Assembly: GCF_003626575.1 (NCBI RefSeq)
Contig: NZ_RBDY01000009.1
Coordinates: 167,309 to 231,308, forward strand
Origin: Streptomyces radicis
Lineage (GTDB): Bacteria > Actinomycetota > Actinomycetes > Streptomycetales > Streptomycetaceae
DNA: 64,000 bases
Reading direction: 5' to 3'
Shown here piece by piece: positions 17,001-26,367 of the stretch (its first letter is position 1; every line of letters starts with the position of its first letter). Made by a program: the position numbers and the translations under genes. The notes beneath the pieces were generated by a model. The model was not told the DNA's origin and did not search any database. It saw only the letters and a list, made by a program, of their open reading frames with translations.

Positions 17001-18767
17001 TCAGTCGCGGGCGGCGAGCAGCGCGGCCATGTGGTCGGCGGGCATGGGCCGCGCGTAGTGCCAGCCCTGCCCCGTGTCGCACCCGATGCGCCGCAGCCGC
17101 TCGGCCTGCGCGGGGCCCTCGACGCACTCCGCGGTGACGGTCAGCCCGAGCTTGTGGGCGAGCTGCACGAGCGAGGTGACGATCGTCTCGTCCGCGGGGT
17201 TGAGGTGGCGCGCGGTGCGGAACCCCCGCACGAACATCCCGTCGAGCTTGAGCGCCCGCACCGGAAGGCGGCTGAGGTAGGCGAGGTTGGAGTACCCGGT
17301 GCCGAAGTCGTCGATCGCGATCCGCACGCCCATGTCGGACAGCGCCTGCAACGCCTGCAACGGCCGCCCCGCCGAGCCCATCACCGCCGACTCGGTCAGC
17401 TCGAGCTGGAGCAGCCCCGACGGCAGCCCCGACTCCCGCAGCGCCCCGGCCACGTCGCGCACCAGGTCCGAGTCCCACACCTGCCGCACCGCGACGTTGA
17501 CGCTCACGAAGAGCGGCGGGCCAGGGTGCTCACGCTGCCAGCGCCGCGCCTGGCGGCACGCCTCGCCGAGCACCCAGCGGCCGAGCGGCACGATCGCGCC
17601 GTTCTCCTCGGCCAGGCCGATGAAACGGTCGGGCCCGAGGGTGCCGAACTGCGGGTGGCGCCACCGCACCAGCGCCTCGGCGCCCCGCACGATGTCGTCG
17701 GCGAGACCCACGATCGGCTGGTACTCCAGCGTGAACTCGCCCCGGTCCACGCCCCTGCGCAGCGTGGACGAGAGCGACTGCCGGGTCATGCGGTGCGCGT
17801 TGCGCTCGGGGTCGAACAGCGTCCAACGCGCCTTGCCGTCCGCCTTCGCCCAGTACAGCGTCGTGTCCGCGGCCTGCATGAGCCCGGTGGCCGTCGTGTC
17901 GGCGGACTCCCGCTCGACCACGCCGATGCTCGCGGAGACCGCGAGCCGCTGCCCCGCCAGGTCGAAGGGGCGCTGGAGCGCGGTCAGCATCGTCTCGGCG
18001 AGCCCGGTCAGCTGCTCGGTGCCCGTGGACCCCTCGACAAGCACCGCGAACTCGTCGCCGCCGAGCCGTGCCACGAGGTGCCCGCCCGCGCCCGTCGCGC
18101 ACTGGGCCAGGCGCTGGGCGGTGGCGCCGAGCAGCTGGTCGCCGACGCGGTGGCCGAGGGTGTCGTTGACCGCCTTGAACCCGTCGAGGTCCAGGTAGCA
18201 CAGCCCGATCCGCCCGGTCGCGGAGTCGGCGAGCGCGCTGGTGAGGCGCTCGAAGAAGAGCGCGCGGTTGGGCAGGCGCGTCACCGGGTCGTGCATCTGG
18301 ATGTGGCGCAGCCGGTCCTGGAGGTCGCGCCGCTCGCTGATGTCGGACACGGTGAGCAACGCGGCCGAGCGGCGCCCCGGCACCGGCGCCACGGTGACCT
18401 CGGCCCACAGGGTGTGCCCGTCGGCGTGCTTGAGCCGGCGCGTGCAGCGCATGCGCTCGCTCTGGCCGCGCAGCACCGCGTGGTACGAGCCGCGCGCGCG
18501 GCCGTCGAGGCCGAGCCCGGTCAGGGCGTCGGCCCGCAGCCCGGCCAGCCCTCCGGGCTCGACGCCGAGCAGGACGCCGAGCGCGGCGTTGGCCGCGAGG
18601 ATCTCCCCCGAGCCGCCGACGAGCGCCATCGGGAGCCCCGCGATCTGGAAGGCGGCCCGGTAGTCGGCAAGATGCTCGGCCTGATTCTTACCCTGGGTGA
18701 CCGCGGCCCGGCTCGCGTCAGGGGCGCTCCCGGGGCCGTGGCCCGGTGCTGTGTGGGGTCCGTTCAC
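17001..18767 (-). CDS. PAS-GGDEF-EAL cyclic-di-GMP protein
   Basis: A 588-residue protein. A PAS domain (about residues 35-145) precedes a GGDEF diguanylate cyclase domain with intact LGGDEF at 235-240, and an EAL phosphodiesterase domain (EALVRW at 364-369, ELTES, DDFGTGYS) follows. Both catalytic signatures look intact, so it could make or destroy c-di-GMP. This is the architecture of the streptomycete RmdA/CdgA type, which controls morphological differentiation. GTG 18767 is chosen because GGGAG lies six bases upstream. No membrane segments were found. Confidence 0.9.
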   Translation of the reverse strand: MNGPHTAPGHGPGSAPDASRAAVTQGKNQAEHLADYRAAFQIAGLPMALVGGSGEILAANAALGVLLGVEPGGLAGLRADALTGLGLDGRARGSYHAVLRGQSERMRCTRRLKHADGHTLWAEVTVAPVPGRRSAALLTVSDISERRDLQDRLRHIQMHDPVTRLPNRALFFERLTSALADSATGRIGLCYLDLDGFKAVNDTLGHRVGDQLLGATAQRLAQCATGAGGHLVARLGGDEFAVLVEGSTGTEQLTGLAETMLTALQRPFDLAGQRLAVSASIGVVERESADTTATGLMQAADTTLYWAKADGKARWTLFDPERNAHRMTRQSLSSTLRRGVDRGEFTLEYQPIVGLADDIVRGAEALVRWRHPQFGTLGPDRFIGLAEENGAIVPLGRWVLGEACRQARRWQREHPGPPLFVSVNVAVRQVWDSDLVRDVAGALRESGLPSGLLQLELTESAVMGSAGRPLQALQALSDMGVRIAIDDFGTGYSNLAYLSRLPVRALKLDGMFVRGFRTARHLNPADETIVTSLVQLAHKLGLTVTAECVEGPAQAERLRRIGCDTGQGWHYARPMPADHMAALLAARD

Positions 18768-19107
18768 CGATCGCTCCCGATGGTGCTGTCGGGCGCTCCC
18801 CGGCTGCCCGCTTGGCGTATCCGCGCTGGAAATGTGGCGATCATAGAGGCAGTGGCGCGGCTGGAGCCAGTGGCCCGGTGGCCTGTCTCGGAACCCGAAA
18901 CATGTGCTTCCGACAAGCATTCGACGGCGCGATCGCTCATCTGATCGTTTCTGCTCGTCGGTGTGCCCTACGGATTGATTCCGATTGATGTATACGCAGG
19001 GTCATCGTACTGCCCATGACTCGGGCGGCGTACCGAAACAGGGCGATTCCCGGCATATCTGAACAGAGTGGTGGCGGTGCCCTCATCAGCCCCGATCGGA
19101 GGTCTCC
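18768..19107. other. Divergent intergenic region (340 bp)
   Basis: This lies between the c-di-GMP gene and the secreted protease. It must hold promoters for both. I see no clear operator, repeat or small gene. GGAGG at 19098-19102 serves the protease GTG start. Confidence 0.5.
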
Positions 19108-20322
19108 GTGCGCCGCTCACCCCGCAGACCCGCCGCCGTGCTCGCCGCGCTGGCCGTCCTGCTCGGCGCCACCATGACCGCGGGCCCGGCCACCACCGCG
19201 AGCGCCGACGAGCCGTGCACCCTGCCGCGCGCCCCCCTCCACCACTCCGAGGGCCTGGACAGCTGGAACGAGGAGTACCCCGAGCCCGTGGGCACCGTGC
19301 GGGCGGTGATGCTGTTCCTCTCCTTCCCCGACGCCAAGCCCAAGCTCTCCCCGCGCCGCATCGCCGACGACTACTTCCCCGCCACGAGCGACTTCTTCCG
19401 CGACGCCTCCTACGGCAAGCTCGACCTGCGCGCCGACATCGAGGCCGCGTGGCTGCGCATGCCCGCCGACTCCGGCGACTACGGCATACGGCGCGACTGG
19501 GACGCCTCCCTGCGCTCGGCCTATCTGCGCGACGCGCTCAAGGTGGTCTCCCCCCGCGTGGACCTCGCCGACTACGACGTCGTCTACCTGGTCGCCGACC
19601 CCGACGCCCCCGGCGTCGACCCGGACGCCACCAAGGTCGTCAACTTCGACAAGCCCGTCACCGTCGGGGACGCCGAGATCCGCCGCCTCGTCACGGTCTT
19701 CGAGCACCGCGTCCCCGACCGCAACGTCCTGGCCCACGAGACCGGCCACGTCTTCGACCTGCCCGACCTCTACCACCGCCCCGACGACCCGCACGGCGAC
19801 TGGGACACCCACGTCGGCGACTGGGACCTGATGGGCAGCCAGTTCGGCCTCTCTCCCGAGCTGTTCGGCTGGCACAAGTGGAAGCTCGGCTGGCTCGGCC
19901 ACGGGCACGTGGACTGCGTCCGCTCCACCGGCACCACGCTGCACACCCTCCAGCCCATCGGCGCCCCGCTCGAGGACGGCGACCCCGAGGCCGACACGCG
20001 CCTCGCCGTCGTCCGCACCGGCCCCGCCGAGGCCCTGGTCGCCGAGGCCCGCACCCCCGTGGGCAACGACTCACGCAGCTGCACCAGGGGCGTTCTCCTC
20101 TATCGCGTGCGCAGTGACATCGCCTCCGCGGACGGGCCCATCGACGTCGTCGACGGCCACCCCGACACGGGCGCGTGCCACGCCGCCTCGGTCCACCCGC
20201 GCCTGGCCGACGCCCCGCTCGAGACGGGGGAGAGCTACTACGACGCCGACGCCGCCATCCGCGTCGAGGTCGGCGAGCGCACGGTCACCGGCGGCTGGAA
20301 CATCAAGATCGTCCGCGGCTGA
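19108..20322 (+). CDS. Secreted M6-like zinc metalloprotease
   Basis: A 404-residue exported protease related to the M6 (immune inhibitor A) domain. A signal peptide (MRRSPRRP then a hydrophobic stretch, cleavage near ASA-DE at residues 31-34) precedes the mature domain. The zinc motif is HETGH at residues 210-214, followed by FDLPDLY and GDWDLMG as in M6 proteases. HKWKLGWL further on is also typical. It starts at GTG with GGAGG five bases upstream. It is probably extracellular and feeds on protein or acts in development. A strong terminator hairpin follows. Confidence 0.87.
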   Translation: MRRSPRRPAAVLAALAVLLGATMTAGPATTASADEPCTLPRAPLHHSEGLDSWNEEYPEPVGTVRAVMLFLSFPDAKPKLSPRRIADDYFPATSDFFRDASYGKLDLRADIEAAWLRMPADSGDYGIRRDWDASLRSAYLRDALKVVSPRVDLADYDVVYLVADPDAPGVDPDATKVVNFDKPVTVGDAEIRRLVTVFEHRVPDRNVLAHETGHVFDLPDLYHRPDDPHGDWDTHVGDWDLMGSQFGLSPELFGWHKWKLGWLGHGHVDCVRSTGTTLHTLQPIGAPLEDGDPEADTRLAVVRTGPAEALVAEARTPVGNDSRSCTRGVLLYRVRSDIASADGPIDVVDGHPDTGACHAASVHPRLADAPLETGESYYDADAAIRVEVGERTVTGGWNIKIVRG

Positions 20323-20344
20323 ACGGCCCCCGCGCACACACGAA

Positions 20345-20372
20345 GAGGCCCCCACCTGCCGGTGGGGGCCTC
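20345..20372. terminator. Bidirectional-type hairpin terminator
   Basis: A 12-bp perfect stem GAGGCCCCCACC / GGTGGGGGCCTC with a TGCC loop lies between the protease stop and the 3' end of the convergent tRNA-Lys gene. Position suits terminating both. Confidence 0.8.
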
Positions 20373-20382
20373 CCGCTGTCGG

Positions 20383-20456
20383 TGCGCCGCCAGGGACTCG
20401 AACCCCGGACCCGCTGATTAAGAGTCAGCTGCTCTAACCAACTGAGCTAGCGGCGC
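20383..20456 (-). tRNA. tRNA-Lys (anticodon CTT)
   Basis: On the minus strand a 74-nt cloverleaf reads GCGCCGC ... GCGGCGC with discriminator A. The D-loop CTCAGTTGGTTAGAG, anticodon stem-loop with CTT, variable loop and GGTTCGAGTCC T-arm are all present. The CCA end is not encoded. tRNA genes are frequent integration sites, but no integrase or attachment repeat was seen beside this one. Confidence 0.96.
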
Positions 20457-20506
20457 CTGCTGACGTCGTAGACCTTAGCACCCCGCCACGCCGGAGCGAA
20501 AATCGG

Positions 20507-20866
20507 TTAGGGGCGGTCCCGCAGCAGCTCACGGCCGTACTCGATCATCTTGACGGCGTAGTCCTCGGTCCAGCCCGCGCGGTCGGCGATCGCGGCGGCC
20601 GGGAGCGCGTCGAAGCTGCGGGGGTCGGCCAGCTGCGCCGCCGCCATCGCCTGGTACTCGACGGAACGGTCGGCCGCGGCCTGGAACGCGACCGCCAGCT
20701 CCGTGGAGCGGTCGAGCAGCGTCCGGGGGTCGGTGATCGACTCCAGGGCGAAGAAGTGCTCCTCCCGCTCCTGGTCCGACGGCGGCTCGAAGAACAGCGC
20801 GGCCGGGCGGCGGTGCCGCGGCGGCTCACCGCCCTGCGGCTCGGAAGCGGGCCCTGCATCGCCCAT
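20507..20866 (-). CDS. Conserved actinobacterial small protein, unknown function
   Basis: A 119-residue mostly helical protein (FEPPSDQEREEHFFALESITDPRTLLDRSTELAVAFQAAADR...). I do not recognise a named domain. Charged, non-membrane, no signal peptide. ATG 20866 is chosen as the first in-frame ATG. Just upstream is a short GGCC-type triplet repeat (coding ATDRATDRK if read through), which argues against a longer start. It is transcribed in the same direction as the tRNA. Confidence 0.65.
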   Translation of the reverse strand: MGDAGPASEPQGGEPPRHRRPAALFFEPPSDQEREEHFFALESITDPRTLLDRSTELAVAFQAAADRSVEYQAMAAAQLADPRSFDALPAAAIADRAGWTEDYAVKMIEYGRELLRDRP

Positions 20867-20970
20867 GGGTCTGTCAGCCTTCCTGTCCGTGGCCCTGTCC
20901 GTGGCCCCGTCCGCGGCGCGGCGGCGCGACACAAGGGGACGCCGTTCGCGACGCCGTTCGCCGCGCCGCC

Positions 20971-21867
20971 TCACGACGGCGACGCCAGCTCGCGCCGCAC
21001 CGACCTCCCATTGTGCCGCGCTGCCGCGTCGGGGCGCCCTGGGCCGCGCCCCGAGCGCGTCCACCGCCGCTGCCGCGGCGGGGCGGAGAGGCTGTCGTGC
21101 TCGGTGCCCGGCTCGGGCCCGCTGGCCCCCAGGGCGCCCCTGATCCGGTCGCCCGCGCGCAGCAGCGGGCGCACCAGCAGCAGCCCGGCCGTCATCACCG
21201 CGGCGCCCGCGACGGCGTCGAGGAAGTAGTGGTTCCCCGTGCCCATCACGACGATCGTGGTCATCAGCGGATACCCGACGGCCAGCGCGCGGACGAGCGG
21301 TGTGCGCCGCCCGTAGTGCCACAGCGCGACGCCGCACCACAGCGACCAGCCGACGTGCAGGCTCGGCATCGCCGCGTACTGGTTGGTGAAGTCGCCCATG
21401 CCGCTCGGCGCGCTCGCGTCGTCCGCCCACCAGCCGTACCCGGCGTACTGCGCCAGGCTGTCGACGAAGCCGTAGTCCCCAGGCAGCAGCCGCGGCGGGC
21501 TCGTGGGCATCAGCGTGAAGCCGACCAGGCCGAGCACCGTGGACGCCAGCAGCCAGGTGCGCATCAACCGATAGTGCAGCGGCCGACGCCGGTACAGCCA
21601 GAGCAGCACCGCGGGCGTGACGATGTAGTGCAGCGACGCGTACGCGAACGACGAGGGAACGCCGAGCCACTTCTCCTGCGTGAACAGCTCGTTCAGCGGG
21701 TCCTCGGGGTGCAGCCACAGCGAGCTCTCGAGACGCAGGATCGCCAGGCCGTTGTCCACCGCCGTGGCCACGTCGCCGCGGGCCAGCAGTCTGGCCCCCG
21801 AGTAGGCCCCGTAGACGACCACGATGAGTAGCAGCTCGGTCCACCAGCGTGGCCGGTCTCGGGACAT
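20971..21867 (-). CDS. PAP2-superfamily membrane phosphatase / transferase
   Basis: A 298-residue integral membrane protein with about six hydrophobic helices. The PAP2 signatures are visible: the Arg of the first motif (PTSPPRLLPG), the His of MPSLHVGWSLW and the His/Asp of GNHYFLDAVAG. The arrangement fits the AUR1/inositol-phosphoryl-transferase-like subgroup found in actinobacteria, which acts on lipid phosphates. The C-terminus is a basic, disordered tail of about 50 residues. ATG 21867 directly precedes the first charged-hydrophobic segment. Confidence 0.87.
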   Translation of the reverse strand: MSRDRPRWWTELLLIVVVYGAYSGARLLARGDVATAVDNGLAILRLESSLWLHPEDPLNELFTQEKWLGVPSSFAYASLHYIVTPAVLLWLYRRRPLHYRLMRTWLLASTVLGLVGFTLMPTSPPRLLPGDYGFVDSLAQYAGYGWWADDASAPSGMGDFTNQYAAMPSLHVGWSLWCGVALWHYGRRTPLVRALAVGYPLMTTIVVMGTGNHYFLDAVAGAAVMTAGLLLVRPLLRAGDRIRGALGASGPEPGTEHDSLSAPPRQRRWTRSGRGPGRPDAAARHNGRSVRRELASPS

Positions 21868-22022
21868 GCGCGAAGACTCCTGATTCGTCTCGTCGTCGGC
21901 GACAGGGCCAGCTTGTGGTGGGTCCACCGTACGGCGAACTCCACCAGAACGGACGCCCGGGGCGCCCCGGTCGGTTGCGTACGGGATGATGAGTGACGGA
22001 AGAGACGGAAGAGGGGACCCGC

Positions 22023-22637
22023 ATGGCCGCGCACATCCTGCTGATCCGGCACGGGAAGACCGCCTGGTCGGTCGCCGGGCGCCACACCGGACGCACGGAT
22101 GTCCCGCTCCTCGACGAGGGCCGCGACCAGGCCAGAGCGCTCGGCGCCCGGTTGCGCGGCGCGCCCTGGAAGGGCCTCGCGGGCGCCGAGGTCCGCACCA
22201 GCCCGCTGTCCAGGGCGCGCGAGACGTGCGAGTTCGCAGACCTCGGACCCGAGGCCACCGAGTGGGACGCCCTGTGCGAGTGGGACTACGGCGACCAGGA
22301 GGGCCTGACCACCGAGCAGATAGCCGAACGGCGCGGGGGCGAGTGGGTCATCTGGCGCGACGGCGTCACCGGGGGCGAGACCCTTCGGCAGCTCTCCGAC
22401 CGCGCCGACGAGGTGGCCACCTGGGCGCGCGCGGTGCACGCCGAGGACCGAAGCGCCGTCCTGTTCGCGCATGGCCATGTCCTCCGCGCCGTCGCGGCCC
22501 GCTGGCTCGGCCTCGACGTCAGCTTCGCCGCCCGACTCCGCCTGGACGCCGCGGCCGTCTCGGCCCTCGGGTGGGCCTACGGCGAACCTGCCCTGGAGCG
22601 CTGGAACGACACCGCCCACCTCGAGACCGGCGACTGA
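22023..22637 (+). CDS. Histidine phosphatase (phosphoglycerate-mutase-like)
   Basis: A 204-residue histidine phosphatase. The RHG motif is [10 protein letters not shown], with [11 protein letters not shown] supplying the second Arg, [10 protein letters not shown] the acid, and LFAHGHVLR the second His. GAGGGG precedes ATG 22023 by about seven bases; GTG 21993 is an alternative. The substrate (sugar phosphate, phosphoglycerate or other) is not determined. It is divergent from the PAP2 gene. Confidence 0.9.
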   Translation: MAAHILLIRHGKTAWSVAGRHTGRTDVPLLDEGRDQARALGARLRGAPWKGLAGAEVRTSPLSRARETCEFADLGPEATEWDALCEWDYGDQEGLTTEQIAERRGGEWVIWRDGVTGGETLRQLSDRADEVATWARAVHAEDRSAVLFAHGHVLRAVAARWLGLDVSFAARLRLDAAAVSALGWAYGEPALERWNDTAHLETGD

Positions 22638-22714
22638 AACGACCGATTCGCGCCGTTGTGCGCGCCTTCGGCTTCGCGCGCCCTTCGACTCCGAACGCCG
22701 TTCGACAACGGGCC

Positions 22715-24103
22715 CTATGCCGCGAACGCCCCGCGCGAGCCCCGGTCGAGGAACGCCGCGACCGTCGCGTCGTGCCGGGCGGGGCGCAGCCGTTCCGCGG
22801 TGTCGGCCAGGCGGCCCCTGATCCGCGTCGAACGGACCTGCTCGAGCAGGTCGAGCGCGCGATGGCCGTGCGCCGCCGCCTCCTCCGGCTCGCCGTCGTC
22901 GACCAGGCGCGCGGCCAACTCCGCCGAGTACAGCGCGATGTTGCGCGCGAAGTGCGGCTCGGCGAGCGCCGCGTCCACGGCCGCGCGCGAGTGGTTCGCG
23001 GCCCGCCGCGCGTCGCCGAGCGCCGCCCAGCACGTGGCCTCCAGATCGGCGAATTCCGCCTGCCCGAAGAACGACATCCACTCCGGGTCCTCGTCGTTCG
23101 CCCCACGGCCGTAGTGGCGGCGCGCCCGCGTGAGCGCCTCCTGCGCGGACGCGCGGTCGCCCATGCGCGCCCACCCACCCGCCTCGCGCAGCGCGAGCAG
23201 CGCGCGCAGGTGGTGCGAGCCCAGCGCGCGCGCCGCGTGGTCGCCCGCCTGCGCGGCGCGCACCGCCTCCCTGGGCCGCCCCGCGTCCCCGGCGAGGAAC
23301 GCGGCGTTGCAGAACGCGTGCGCCTCGAGCGCCGCGCTCCCGCCCACGCGCGCCGTGGCCAGGGCCTCGGCGTAGTGCGAACGCGCCTCGTCGAGGCGGC
23401 CCGAGTCATGCGCGAGCCAGCCGACCGAGAGCGCCAACTCGCCCGCGCCGGCGTGCAGTCGGTCGCCCACCGAGGCGGTGCGCGCCCCCGAGTCGAGCAA
23501 CGCGTAGGCCGAGCGCAGGGCCAGGACCGCAGGGCGGTACAACGCGTCGGCGCCCTGTCGGTCGTCGAGCAGCCGGATGTCGCGGACGGCCTGCCACACC
23601 GCGGCGGCCTCGCGCGCGCCGGGGCGGGGAACGGGCCCGGCGGACAAGGGGCGTTCCCCCAGGGCCGCCAGGGACGCGACGGCGGCGGGGCCGCCGGTCA
23701 TGAACGCGCGACGCAGCACGTCGCCCTCCTCCATGGTGTTGTCCAGGGTGTCGTCGATGGGAACGCCGTCGGGGCCCGCCACCGGTAAGGCGGGGTCGGC
23801 GGACAGCGAACGGGCGCGCGGCCGCCGCGCACGCACCACCTGGCGCGGCTCGAACCCCAGCTCGCCCAGGGAGCGACCGGGGAACATGTGAAGGAATACC
23901 CGTTCATACGCGTAATTAGGGCATCGGATCTCGCCCGCCTCGACGCGGCCGATGTACCGGGCGTCGCAGCTGACGCGTTCACCGATCTCCCGCGCGGCGC
24001 GCCGCACCGCGGCCGCGAACTCCCCCTGGGACCTGTCTCCGCGCAGCTGTCTGAAGACCCGGTTGGGGGCGCCGGGCCGGGGCGCGGGGGGTGACGTCAC
24101 CAT
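22715..24103 (-). CDS. NsdA-like TPR regulator with N-terminal HTH-like region
   Basis: A 462-residue protein. The N-terminus (FRQLRGDRSQGEFAAAVRRAAREIGERVSCDARYIGRVEAGEI) looks like an XRE-type helix-turn-helix. A linker containing DTLDNTMEEGDVLRRAFMTGGP leads into helical TPR-like repeats. This is the layout of NsdA and its relatives, which repress sporulation and antibiotic production in Streptomyces. The identification is by layout and remembered motifs, not alignment. ATG 24103 is chosen; ATG 24127 is possible. No regulated operon is evident nearby. Confidence 0.75.
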   Translation of the reverse strand: MVTSPPAPRPGAPNRVFRQLRGDRSQGEFAAAVRRAAREIGERVSCDARYIGRVEAGEIRCPNYAYERVFLHMFPGRSLGELGFEPRQVVRARRPRARSLSADPALPVAGPDGVPIDDTLDNTMEEGDVLRRAFMTGGPAAVASLAALGERPLSAGPVPRPGAREAAAVWQAVRDIRLLDDRQGADALYRPAVLALRSAYALLDSGARTASVGDRLHAGAGELALSVGWLAHDSGRLDEARSHYAEALATARVGGSAALEAHAFCNAAFLAGDAGRPREAVRAAQAGDHAARALGSHHLRALLALREAGGWARMGDRASAQEALTRARRHYGRGANDEDPEWMSFFGQAEFADLEATCWAALGDARRAANHSRAAVDAALAEPHFARNIALYSAELAARLVDDGEPEEAAAHGHRALDLLEQVRSTRIRGRLADTAERLRPARHDATVAAFLDRGSRGAFAA

Positions 24104-24272
24104 GGCCGGAAGGTACCCGCTGTGCATGGGCCACTACGGTGAGTTTCTCTACAAACCGGATATCCCACCCTCGATCCGCCATGAAGTGCCACCCTTTGCG
24201 GCGGTCATCGGCCGTACCCGTTGACGGCGCACGCGCGTTGTACACGGCACGCGACGGGTTGAAGGAGGAGCC

Positions 24273-24665
24273 ATGGCGGACACCGGCGAAGCGGCGCCCT
24301 GTGATCTGGTCACCGTGCCGGCCCGGGAGGGACTCGAAGCCGTCGACATCCTGCGGCTGCGGCACGGCGTGGGCCCGGTGCTGCACGACAGGGAGGGCGA
24401 CACCCTGGGTTTCATCGTTCCACCGGGGACCGCCGAGCGCTGGGACCTCCCGGGGAGCGCGTGCACCCAGACGTACACCGGCGCGCGCCGGGGCACGCAG
24501 CCGCCGGTGACGGGGAGCGGCTGGCTCGTGTCCCCCGAGGGCGCGGTCGTCGCGGCCACCGAGCCGGACCGGCTGCGCGCCGCGCTCAACGAGGCCGTCT
24601 CGATGCTGCGCGTCGTGGACCGCTGCCGGGCCTTCGGCGGCCGCCCGGCACACTGGAGGGCGTGA
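24273..24665 (+). CDS. Conserved hypothetical protein, coupled to spermidine-synthase-like gene
   Basis: A 130-residue soluble protein of unknown function (LRLRHGVGPVLHDREGDTLGFIVPPGTAERWDLPGSACTQTYTGARRG...). It is preceded by AAGGAGGAG at a good distance from ATG 24273. Its stop TGA overlaps the GTG start of the next gene (GTGA), so the two are co-translated. Similar small proteins are common in Streptomyces, but I cannot attach a function. Confidence 0.7.
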   Translation: MADTGEAAPCDLVTVPAREGLEAVDILRLRHGVGPVLHDREGDTLGFIVPPGTAERWDLPGSACTQTYTGARRGTQPPVTGSGWLVSPEGAVVAATEPDRLRAALNEAVSMLRVVDRCRAFGGRPAHWRA

Positions 24666-25525
24666 GAAACAGAGCGCGGCGCGCGCGGGGCCCCGAGATC
24701 GTCGAGGAGCCGGTGGGCGGCGGGCTGGCGCGGCTCGTTCCCGATCCCCAACGCGCCGAGAGCTGGGAGCTGTTGATCGACGGCGCCCCGCAGTCCCATG
24801 TCGACATGGCCGACCCGACGCGGCTGGTCTTCGAGTACCAGCGGCGCCTCGGCCACATGGCCGACCTCGCCGCGCCGCCGGGGCAGCCGCTCGCGGTCCT
24901 GCACCTGGGCGGCGGAGCGCTGAGCATCGCGCGCTACGTCGCGGTCACCAGGCCGCGCTCGACCCAGCAGGTCGCCGAGCCCGACACCCGGCTCACCGAC
25001 CTGATCAGGCGCGAGCTGCCGCTGCCGCACGGCGCCCGCGTCCGGGTGCGCGCCGGGGACGCGCGCGACGTGCTCGGCAGGATCAGGGACGGCTGGGCCG
25101 ACCTGGTCATCACGGACGTCTTCGACGAGGCGCGCACGCCCGCGCATGTGACCAGCGGGGAGTTCCTCGACGAGGTCCGCAGGGTCCTGCGCCCCGGCGG
25201 CACCTACGCGGCCAACGTCACGGACGGGCCGCCCTTCCGGCACCTGCGCGGCCAAGTGGCCACGGTCCGCAGCCGTTTCACGGATGTGGTGCTCACGGCC
25301 GAGACGCCGGTGCTCAACGGGCGGCGCTACGGCAACGGCGTCCTGTGGGCCGCCGACCGCCCGTTGCCGCTCGTCGAGCTCGGCCACCGTTGCGCCGCCG
25401 ATCCCGCGCCCGCGCGGCTGCTCGTGGGCCGCGACCTGGCCGACTTCGCGGCGGGGACCCCACCGGTCACCGACGCCACGGCCCTGCCGTCCCCACCACC
25501 CCCTTTGGGCACGTTCGAGGTGTGA
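24662..25525 (+). CDS. Spermidine-synthase-like methyltransferase-fold protein
   Basis: A 287-residue Rossmann-fold protein of the polyamine aminopropyltransferase family. The nucleotide loop VLHLGGGALSIARY, acidic VAEPDTRL, RVRAGDARDVL and DLVITDVFDEARTPAHVT follow the family order. GGAGGG overlaps the end of the upstream gene and drives GTG 24662. The Tyr/Asp polyamine-site residues are not obvious, so it may not make spermidine. Its 3' end, together with a half palindromic element, has been duplicated downstream (see 26803-27072). Confidence 0.82.
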   Translation: MRNRARRARGPEIVEEPVGGGLARLVPDPQRAESWELLIDGAPQSHVDMADPTRLVFEYQRRLGHMADLAAPPGQPLAVLHLGGGALSIARYVAVTRPRSTQQVAEPDTRLTDLIRRELPLPHGARVRVRAGDARDVLGRIRDGWADLVITDVFDEARTPAHVTSGEFLDEVRRVLRPGGTYAANVTDGPPFRHLRGQVATVRSRFTDVVLTAETPVLNGRRYGNGVLWAADRPLPLVELGHRCAADPAPARLLVGRDLADFAAGTPPVTDATALPSPPPPLGTFEV

Positions 25526-25532
25526 GGCGGTC

Positions 25533-25773
25533 GGCTACTGGCTGGATGTCCTCCCGTTCGCCGTCGGCCGACTGCTGCTCGCGCGCACCCTTCGGGCCTG
25601 CTCTGGCCGCCGCTCTCGTCGTTGACCGCGCGTACGTTGAGCTGAGGTGGCGGGCCGGTCCGGGGCGTGGGCGCGCGTCGTTCCGTGGGCCCGCTCGCGC
25701 TTATGCCCCGCTTACGCGGGGTCGGGGCCTCTCCTGAAACGGCGCACGTTCTGTTCAACACAGAGTGTGCGCC
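25533..25773. repeat. Palindromic repeat element, copy B (half element)
   Basis: It begins at the element terminus GGCTACTGGCTGGATGTCC eight bases after the methyltransferase-like stop. It runs through the left arm to the centre GCACGTTCTGTTCAACACA, then stops just past GTGTGC. The right arm is missing. It is nearly identical to copy C (27080-27318), which is part of the same local duplication. Confidence 0.78.
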
Positions 25774-25845
25774 CGCACCGGCCGCCCCTCCGTAGCCGCC
25801 CGCAGGGACGTGTGACGTGTGAGGCGGGTGGACTGGCACCGCGCC

Positions 25846-25867
25846 TACCTTTGAAGTACCTTTGAAG
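25846..25867. promoter_or_regulatory. Tandem 11-bp operator-like repeat before toxin-antitoxin pair
   Basis: TACCTTTGAAG occurs twice in tandem (period 11, one helical turn), ending one base before the ATG of the antitoxin-like gene. The junction contains the palindromic AAGTACCTT. Such a site would suit autoregulation by a Phd/YefM-type antitoxin. It also leaves no conventional ribosome site, so the mRNA may be leaderless or use GAAG weakly. Confidence 0.55.
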
Positions 25868-25868
25868 T

Positions 25869-26345
25869 ATGACCGTGACCCAGGCTGAGGCGAACTTCTC
25901 CGAGCTGATCCAGCGGCCGAAGGACACCGTCGCCCGCATGCAGAGCAGCACCAGGAAGGGCATTCGCCTGCACCGGCGCGATGAGGAGGACCTCTACCTC
26001 ACCACCGCGAGCAAGGCGGACGAGGCGGTGCGTGTGGTCGAGTCGACCACGCGCATGTTCACCGCCCTCATCAAGAGCGATCCCACCGCCGCCCAGAGCC
26101 TGGCCGATGTCTTCCCCGAGGCGTTCCCTTGGGTGCGCTTCCTGCCGCGCGAGGCGGCGCGGGAGTTCTTGGCCGAGTTCATGGAGACGGCGCGCGCGGC
26201 TTCGGACCTGGGTTCGATCAGTCCCCTCGTCCCGCTGATCGCTTCGTGGAAGTCGACCGCTGAGGTCTACGCTGATCCCGAACTGGCTGCCCAGCTCAGG
26301 CAGTCGACGGATGATGACCTGGGGCCGGTCGAGCGCCCCGAGTGA
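25869..26345 (+). CDS. Putative Phd/YefM-like antitoxin
   Basis: A 158-residue protein. Its N-terminus (MTVTQAEANFSELIQ, then GIRLHRRDEEDLYLTTA) follows the Phd/YefM DNA-binding pattern, in which a strand-helix ANFSELL segment precedes a beta hairpin. The C-terminal 100 residues are helical and would wrap the toxin. It is immediately followed by a small RelE-like gene, and the pair sits between duplicated flanking sequences. Length is greater than classic Phd (about 75-90), but similar long forms exist in Streptomyces. Function is inferred from gene order and N-terminal pattern. Confidence 0.65.
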   Translation: MTVTQAEANFSELIQRPKDTVARMQSSTRKGIRLHRRDEEDLYLTTASKADEAVRVVESTTRMFTALIKSDPTAAQSLADVFPEAFPWVRFLPREAAREFLAEFMETARAASDLGSISPLVPLIASWKSTAEVYADPELAAQLRQSTDDDLGPVERPE

Positions 26346-26367
26346 TGTGCGCGAGGTGTGGTGACGG

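Noticed and set aside
20383..20456. tRNA-Lys as an attachment site of an integrated element
   Set aside because: No partial tRNA duplicate, no integrase beside it, and housekeeping-type genes on both sides.
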